64,000 bases of DNA, from the NCBI RefSeq assembly GCF_019219075.1, contig NZ_JAHUWJ010000013.1:147871-211870 (forward strand), in the 5' to 3' direction. The position numbers and the translations under genes are program-made. Position 1 is the first letter of the stretch, and each line of letters starts with the position of its first letter. The notes below the pieces were generated by a model. It saw nothing but the letters and a program-made list of their open reading frames with translations. It made no database searches and was not told the DNA's origin. This document shows, in pieces, positions 60,739 through 64,000 of this stretch. Source of the DNA: Chitinophaga sp. sic0106. GTDB lineage: Bacteria; Bacteroidota; Bacteroidia; Chitinophagales; Chitinophagaceae.

Positions 60739-61923
60739 TTAAGAATTTACTTTTTTCTTATCCCGGTTTGGCACTACAAAATCGTCTACATCCTCCGGTG
60801 AAATTGTTTTACCGGAAAGGATCACGAGCCTTTCCACCACGTTTCTGAGTTCGCGGATATTACCTGACCAGTTGTGACTTTGCAATGCTTTCATGGCTTC
60901 CTTATCGATGCTTTTGCGGGCGATGCCGTATTCGTTACAAACGGTATCCAGGAAGCTTTCCACGAGCAAAGGAATATCATCGCGGCGATCGTTGAGTGAT
61001 GGCACGTGGATGAGGATTACACTGAGGCGGTGGTATAAGTCGAGGCGGAAATTTTTATCTTCTACTTCTTTGAGCAGGTCTTTATTTGTAGCTGCTACCA
61101 CGCGAACGTCTACACTGATTTCTTTATCGCCACCTACGCGGGTAATTTTACCTTCCTGGAGGGCGCGCAATACTTTCGCCTGTGCGCTGAGGCTCATATC
61201 ACCGATTTCATCCAGGAACAGGGTACCGCCGGAAGCTTGTTCGAATTTACCAATGCGCTGTTTTACAGCGGAGGTAAAGGAGCCTTTTTCATGTCCGAAC
61301 AGTTCACTTTCAATCAGTTCACTTGGAATGGCAGCGCAGTTTACCTCTACCATGGGGCCGGCAGCGCGGCTGCTGAGTTCGTGCAACCAGCGGGCTACCA
61401 GCTCCTTACCCACTCCGTTTTCACCGGTGATGAGTACGCGGGCATCCGTAGGTGCTACTTTTTCCAGCGTTTCTTTTATTTTGAGGATAGGTGCGGAAGC
61501 TCCTATCATTTCAGGCACTTTATTTACTTTACGGCGCAGCGTTTTGGTTTCTGTTACCAGCGTAGTCCTGTCCATGGCGTTGCGCAGGGTGATCAGCAGG
61601 CGGTTCAGATCCGGTGGTTTGGAGATGTAATCATACGCTCCTTTTTTCACTGCATCTACTGCGGTATCAATGTTTCCGTGGCCGGAAACCATGATGATAG
61701 GGATGTCCGGATTTACTTCCCTGGCTTTTTCCAGGAATTCCAGGCCATCCATTTTTGGCATTTTTATATCGCACAATACGGCATCGTATTGCTTACCTTG
61801 AAACATTTTAAAACCTTCCTGTCCATCTGCGGCTTCATCTACCTTATACCCTTCGTAACTTAAGATTTCCGTCAGGGTTTTACGGATGCTCTTTTCATCG
61901 TCAATAATTAAAATGTTAGCCAT
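60739..61923 (-). CDS. NtrC-type response regulator without DNA-binding domain
   Basis: A 394-aa response regulator. The receiver domain (1-120) has the phospho-acceptor Asp in V-L-C-D-I-K-M-P-K-M-D-G. The AAA+ domain (about 140-370) has Walker A GENGVGKELV, Walker B GGTLFLDEIGDM and the R-finger region H-N-W-S-G-N-I-R-E-L-R-N. The loop that contacts sigma-54, canonically GAFTGA, is G-S-F-T-S-A here. The protein stops at about 394 residues, after the AAA+ subdomain, and has no C-terminal Fis helix-turn-helix. So it may act without a specific DNA site or through a partner. It is the first gene of an operon with the hydrolase. Confidence 0.9.
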   Translation of the reverse strand: MANILIIDDEKSIRKTLTEILSYEGYKVDEAADGQEGFKMFQGKQYDAVLCDIKMPKMDGLEFLEKAREVNPDIPIIMVSGHGNIDTAVDAVKKGAYDYISKPPDLNRLLITLRNAMDRTTLVTETKTLRRKVNKVPEMIGASAPILKIKETLEKVAPTDARVLITGENGVGKELVARWLHELSSRAAGPMVEVNCAAIPSELIESELFGHEKGSFTSAVKQRIGKFEQASGGTLFLDEIGDMSLSAQAKVLRALQEGKITRVGGDKEISVDVRVVAATNKDLLKEVEDKNFRLDLYHRLSVILIHVPSLNDRRDDIPLLVESFLDTVCNEYGIARKSIDKEAMKALQSHNWSGNIRELRNVVERLVILSGKTISPEDVDDFVVPNRDKKKVNS

Positions 61924-61952
61924 AGTAAAGTTTAGTGTTAATCAACAGACGC

Positions 61953-61979
61953 CAAAAATAAGATTCTTACCTAAGAATC
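61953..61979 (-). promoter_or_regulatory. Promoter of the response-regulator gene with an overlapping inverted repeat
   Basis: The minus strand has TATTTTTG at 61953-61960 (TAnnTTTG), 30 bp before the start. GATTCTTA-CC-TAAGAATC, an 8-bp perfect inverted repeat (61962-61979), lies directly upstream of it, in the spacer towards the -33 position. That is where a repressor would sit. Confidence 0.5.
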
Positions 61980-62056
61980 CGGTATAAGAAGATGCTAAAA
62001 TTGTGGCTAAACAACCTGTCGTAGTAAAACGCAGCCAAATATCATAAATAGTCTAC

Positions 62057-62064
62057 TACCTTTG
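62057..62064 (+). promoter_or_regulatory. Candidate -7 box of the cysE-cysM operon
   Basis: TACCTTTG fits TAnnTTTG, 66 bp before the start codon at 62130. Confidence 0.5.
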
Positions 62065-62129
62065 TAGATTTATATGTAATTTTATCTGTAAATAACAGGC
62101 CTTTCCTGTAATTCCGAACCTCATAGTAT

Positions 62130-62933
62130 ATGAACGACTTTCTGGAAGAATTAAAGCGACGGCACGAAAGGGCGGCGGCTAATGCCTTTCCGTCTACCGG
62201 GGCGGTCAACGACCTTGCCAATAATCTACTGAACTGGTTATTTCCTGAACATACAGGCCATGTGATGGCCGATCCTGTATTACTGGAGCAATATGGGAGC
62301 CTGCTGGAACAACAGCTGGAAGCCTTGCTGCTGTCGATGGAGCATCAATTGCCTGCGCCTGCAAAGCAGTTGAGCCAGCAGTTTATGAAGCAGATACCAG
62401 GCATGTATGAGGATTTAAGAAAAGATGCGGATGCTATTTTACAGGGAGATCCCGCTGCCACCTGCTTATACGAAGTGATACGGGCTTATCCCGGCTTTTA
62501 TGCGGTCGCTTTTTACAGGATTGCACATATTCTGCATAAGCTGAAAGTACCTTTATTGCCCAGGATGATCACAGAGCAGGCACATAGCAGAACGGGGATT
62601 GATATTCACCCCGGAGCGGTGATTGCGCCCTGGTTTTGTATAGACCATGGTACTGGTGTGGTCATTGGTGAAACGTCTGTAATAGGGCCACATGTAAAGA
62701 TTTACCAGGGTGTAACGCTGGGCGCTTTGAGTGTGGATAAGGAAATGGCGCATAACAAGCGTCATCCTACGATTGAAGAGCACACGATTATTTACGCGGG
62801 GGCTACCATACTTGGAGGCGATACCATTGTGGGCCACCACAGTGTTATTGGCGGCAATGTATGGCTGATCAAGAGCGTAGAGCCATTTTCGCGGATTTAC
62901 TATAAGGCAGAACATCGATTAACTGAATTGTAA
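62130..62933 (+). CDS. cysE: Serine O-acetyltransferase
   Basis: A 267-aa enzyme that acetylates serine for cysteine synthesis. The N-terminal helical half leads to a left-handed beta helix of hexapeptide repeats (about 170-265). The catalytic His is in G-I-D-I-H-P-G-A-V-I-A and F-C-I-D-H-G-T-G-V-V-I-G-E-T follows. It resembles the EpsC/CysE type with an extended N terminus. It precedes the cysteine synthase gene by 9 bp, so the two pathway steps are co-expressed. Confidence 0.93.
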   Translation: MNDFLEELKRRHERAAANAFPSTGAVNDLANNLLNWLFPEHTGHVMADPVLLEQYGSLLEQQLEALLLSMEHQLPAPAKQLSQQFMKQIPGMYEDLRKDADAILQGDPAATCLYEVIRAYPGFYAVAFYRIAHILHKLKVPLLPRMITEQAHSRTGIDIHPGAVIAPWFCIDHGTGVVIGETSVIGPHVKIYQGVTLGALSVDKEMAHNKRHPTIEEHTIIYAGATILGGDTIVGHHSVIGGNVWLIKSVEPFSRIYYKAEHRLTEL

Positions 62934-62942
62934 CTGATAACC

Positions 62943-63824
62943 ATGGCAACAATACTGGATTTGGTGGGGAATACCCCACTGGTAGAACTGAAGAAAATTT
63001 CAGCCAATCCGGCTGTAACGATTTACGGGAAGCTGGAAGGCACCAATCCCGGTGGCAGTGTAAAGGACAGGGCGGCGTATGGGATGATCAAGGGGGCGTT
63101 GGACAGAGGAGAGCTGAAACCGGGGGTGAAGTTAATAGAGGCCACCAGTGGTAATACCGGTATAGCGTTGGCTATGATTGCGAATTTGTTTGGTATAGAG
63201 ATAGAAATAGTTATGCCGGCAGATGCTACTGCCGAGCGCGTACAAACGATGCAGGCGTATGGTGCTAAAGTTATCCTGACGCCGAAGGAGTTGTCGATGG
63301 AGGGATCTATCGATTATGCAACGGCGCAATTGGAGAAGGGCGGATATTTGAACCTGAACCAGTTTGGCAACCCGGATAACTATATGATGCACTATAAAAC
63401 CACTGGTCCTGAGATCTGGAAAGATACGCAGAGCAGGGTAACGCATTTTGTGAGTGCGATGGGTACTACCGGTACGGTGATGGGTGTTTCCAAGTTTCTG
63501 AAGGAGCAGAATCCGGATATTCAGATTGTGGGATGTCAGCCTACCGATGGTTCGAAGATTCCGGGCATACGGAAGTGGCCGGAGGCGTATTTACCGAAGA
63601 TTTTCGACCGGTCGCGTATTGACCGGATCATGGATATCAGCGAGGCCGAGGCCAGAACGATGACGAAGCGGCTGGCCAGGGAGGAAGCGGTATTTTGTGG
63701 TATGAGTAGTGGCGGTGCGGTAGCTGCGGCGGCGCGGTTATCGGCGGAGTTGAAGAAGGGGGTGATTGTTTGTATTATTTGTGATCGGGGCGATCGGTAC
63801 CTGAGCAGTGATTTATTTGCCTAG
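62943..63824 (+). CDS. cysM: Cysteine synthase
   Basis: A 293-aa pyridoxal-phosphate enzyme that makes cysteine from O-acetylserine and sulfide. The PLP Lys is in N-P-G-G-S-V-K-D-R-A-A, and the substrate loop is I-E-A-T-S-G-N-T-G-I-A-L-A. The region V-S-A-M-G-T-T-G-T-V-M-G binds phosphate, and C-G-M-S-S-G-G-A-V lies near the C terminus. The short C terminus (R-G-D-R-Y-L-S-S-D-L-F) fits CysM rather than CysK. No homologous terminator is seen after the stop; a group II intron end follows on the other strand. Confidence 0.92.
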   Translation: MATILDLVGNTPLVELKKISANPAVTIYGKLEGTNPGGSVKDRAAYGMIKGALDRGELKPGVKLIEATSGNTGIALAMIANLFGIEIEIVMPADATAERVQTMQAYGAKVILTPKELSMEGSIDYATAQLEKGGYLNLNQFGNPDNYMMHYKTTGPEIWKDTQSRVTHFVSAMGTTGTVMGVSKFLKEQNPDIQIVGCQPTDGSKIPGIRKWPEAYLPKIFDRSRIDRIMDISEAEARTMTKRLAREEAVFCGMSSGGAVAAAARLSAELKKGVIVCIICDRGDRYLSSDLFA

Positions 63825-63874
63825 CCTTTATATGGGGCATCCGTTAAGTGTGGACTGAGCAAGAGTTTAACACA

Positions 63875-64000
63875 ATCGAGTAGGAAGTGAGGGATTATTT
63901 CCCTCACTGTCCTCTCACACCACCGTACATGCGGTTCCGCATACGGCGGTTTGTTAGAATAAGTTCATTTGGTGGGTTGTTTTCCAATAGTAGTAGTTCA
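63875..64000 (-). mobile_element. 3' end of a group II intron (domains V and VI), cut by the window edge
   Basis: Read on the minus strand. Domain V is the 32-nt hairpin 63919-63950: stem ACCGCCGTA / TACGGTGGT, a TG two-base bulge on the 3' side, upper stem TGCG/CGCA and a GAAC tetraloop. The catalytic triad is CGC (as in group IIC-like introns). Domain VI follows as AGTGAGGG/CCCTCACT (63886-63908), then the 3' end CCTACTCGAT, last base about 63875. Bases 63951-64000 may hold the last codons of the maturase (frame ending WKTTHQMNLF, stop 63954-63956). The 5' part and the reverse transcriptase lie outside the window. Confidence 0.75.

Overview
The window looks like chromosomal DNA of a Bacteroidota bacterium, most probably a Chitinophaga-like member of the Chitinophagaceae. 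The evidence is the gene repertoire (HmuY/TonB heme uptake, DUF6607, HU-CCDC81/SPOR protein, DUF4230, OmpA with a thrombospondin-3 linker, MalQ with two starch-binding modules, a Bacteroidota-type T6SS with TssN and TssO) and several promoters with the phylum-typical -7 box TAnnTTTG. The genus is an inference; there is no rRNA or tRNA gene in the window to anchor it.

Layout. 1-28 kb is mostly housekeeping: the tail of an AraC regulator, a GNAT enzyme, a DUF985 cupin, DUF4230, an RRM RNA-binding protein, a DoxX/thioesterase/cinA/E2 minus-strand run, a 1024-aa TPR protein paired with a plugless outer-membrane barrel, an HU-CCDC81/SPOR envelope protein, an RfbD-like reductase, prolyl oligopeptidase, a pfkA-pyk glycolytic operon, an MFS/GNAT pair, an aldehyde dehydrogenase-coaA-metallohydrolase run, and a heme-uptake operon (TonB receptor, HmuY lipoprotein, DUF6607) preceded by a strong 25-bp palindrome. 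Intergenic gaps near 1.4, 12.3 and 14.5 kb carry clusters of long near-perfect hairpins that share the core GGACC-TTC-GGTCC, a probable dispersed repeat family.

28.1-42.1 kb is an accessory block encoding a Bacteroidota type VI secretion system (T6SSiii). It is arranged as tssG-tssN-tssK-tssO-tssD on the minus strand, a divergent unit of a PKD-like membrane protein, tssE and tssF, and a second minus-strand unit of three membrane-protein genes (one DUF3137), tssB, a 1-kb non-coding stretch with a 103-bp tandem array, tssC and a secreted TraN/DUF4138-like protein coupled to tssC. TssH/ClpV, TssI/VgrG and recognisable TssQ/TssR are not in the window. Next to it, 43.6-46.1 kb holds a three-gene operon: a cytoplasmic clan-CD (C25, gingipain-like) peptidase, a 91-aa small beta protein and a protein resembling the bpX4 component of MoxR-vWA-beta-propeller conflict systems, without the ATPase or vWA partners nearby. 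This trio and the unusual parts of the T6SS block are the best candidates for undescribed biology.

46-64 kb returns to core functions: dipeptide epimerase overlapping malQ, dnaK, an OmpA protein, a small porin-like barrel, argS, a TPR protein, lepB-cdd, a CarH-like B12-binding MerR regulator with a TTG start, an alpha/beta hydrolase co-transcribed with an NtrC-type response regulator that lacks its DNA-binding domain and has a non-canonical GAFTGA loop, and a cysE-cysM cysteine operon. The last 125 bases contain the 3' end (domains V and VI) of a group II intron on the minus strand, cut by the window edge.

All family names come from reading translated sequence and motifs by eye; no database search was run.
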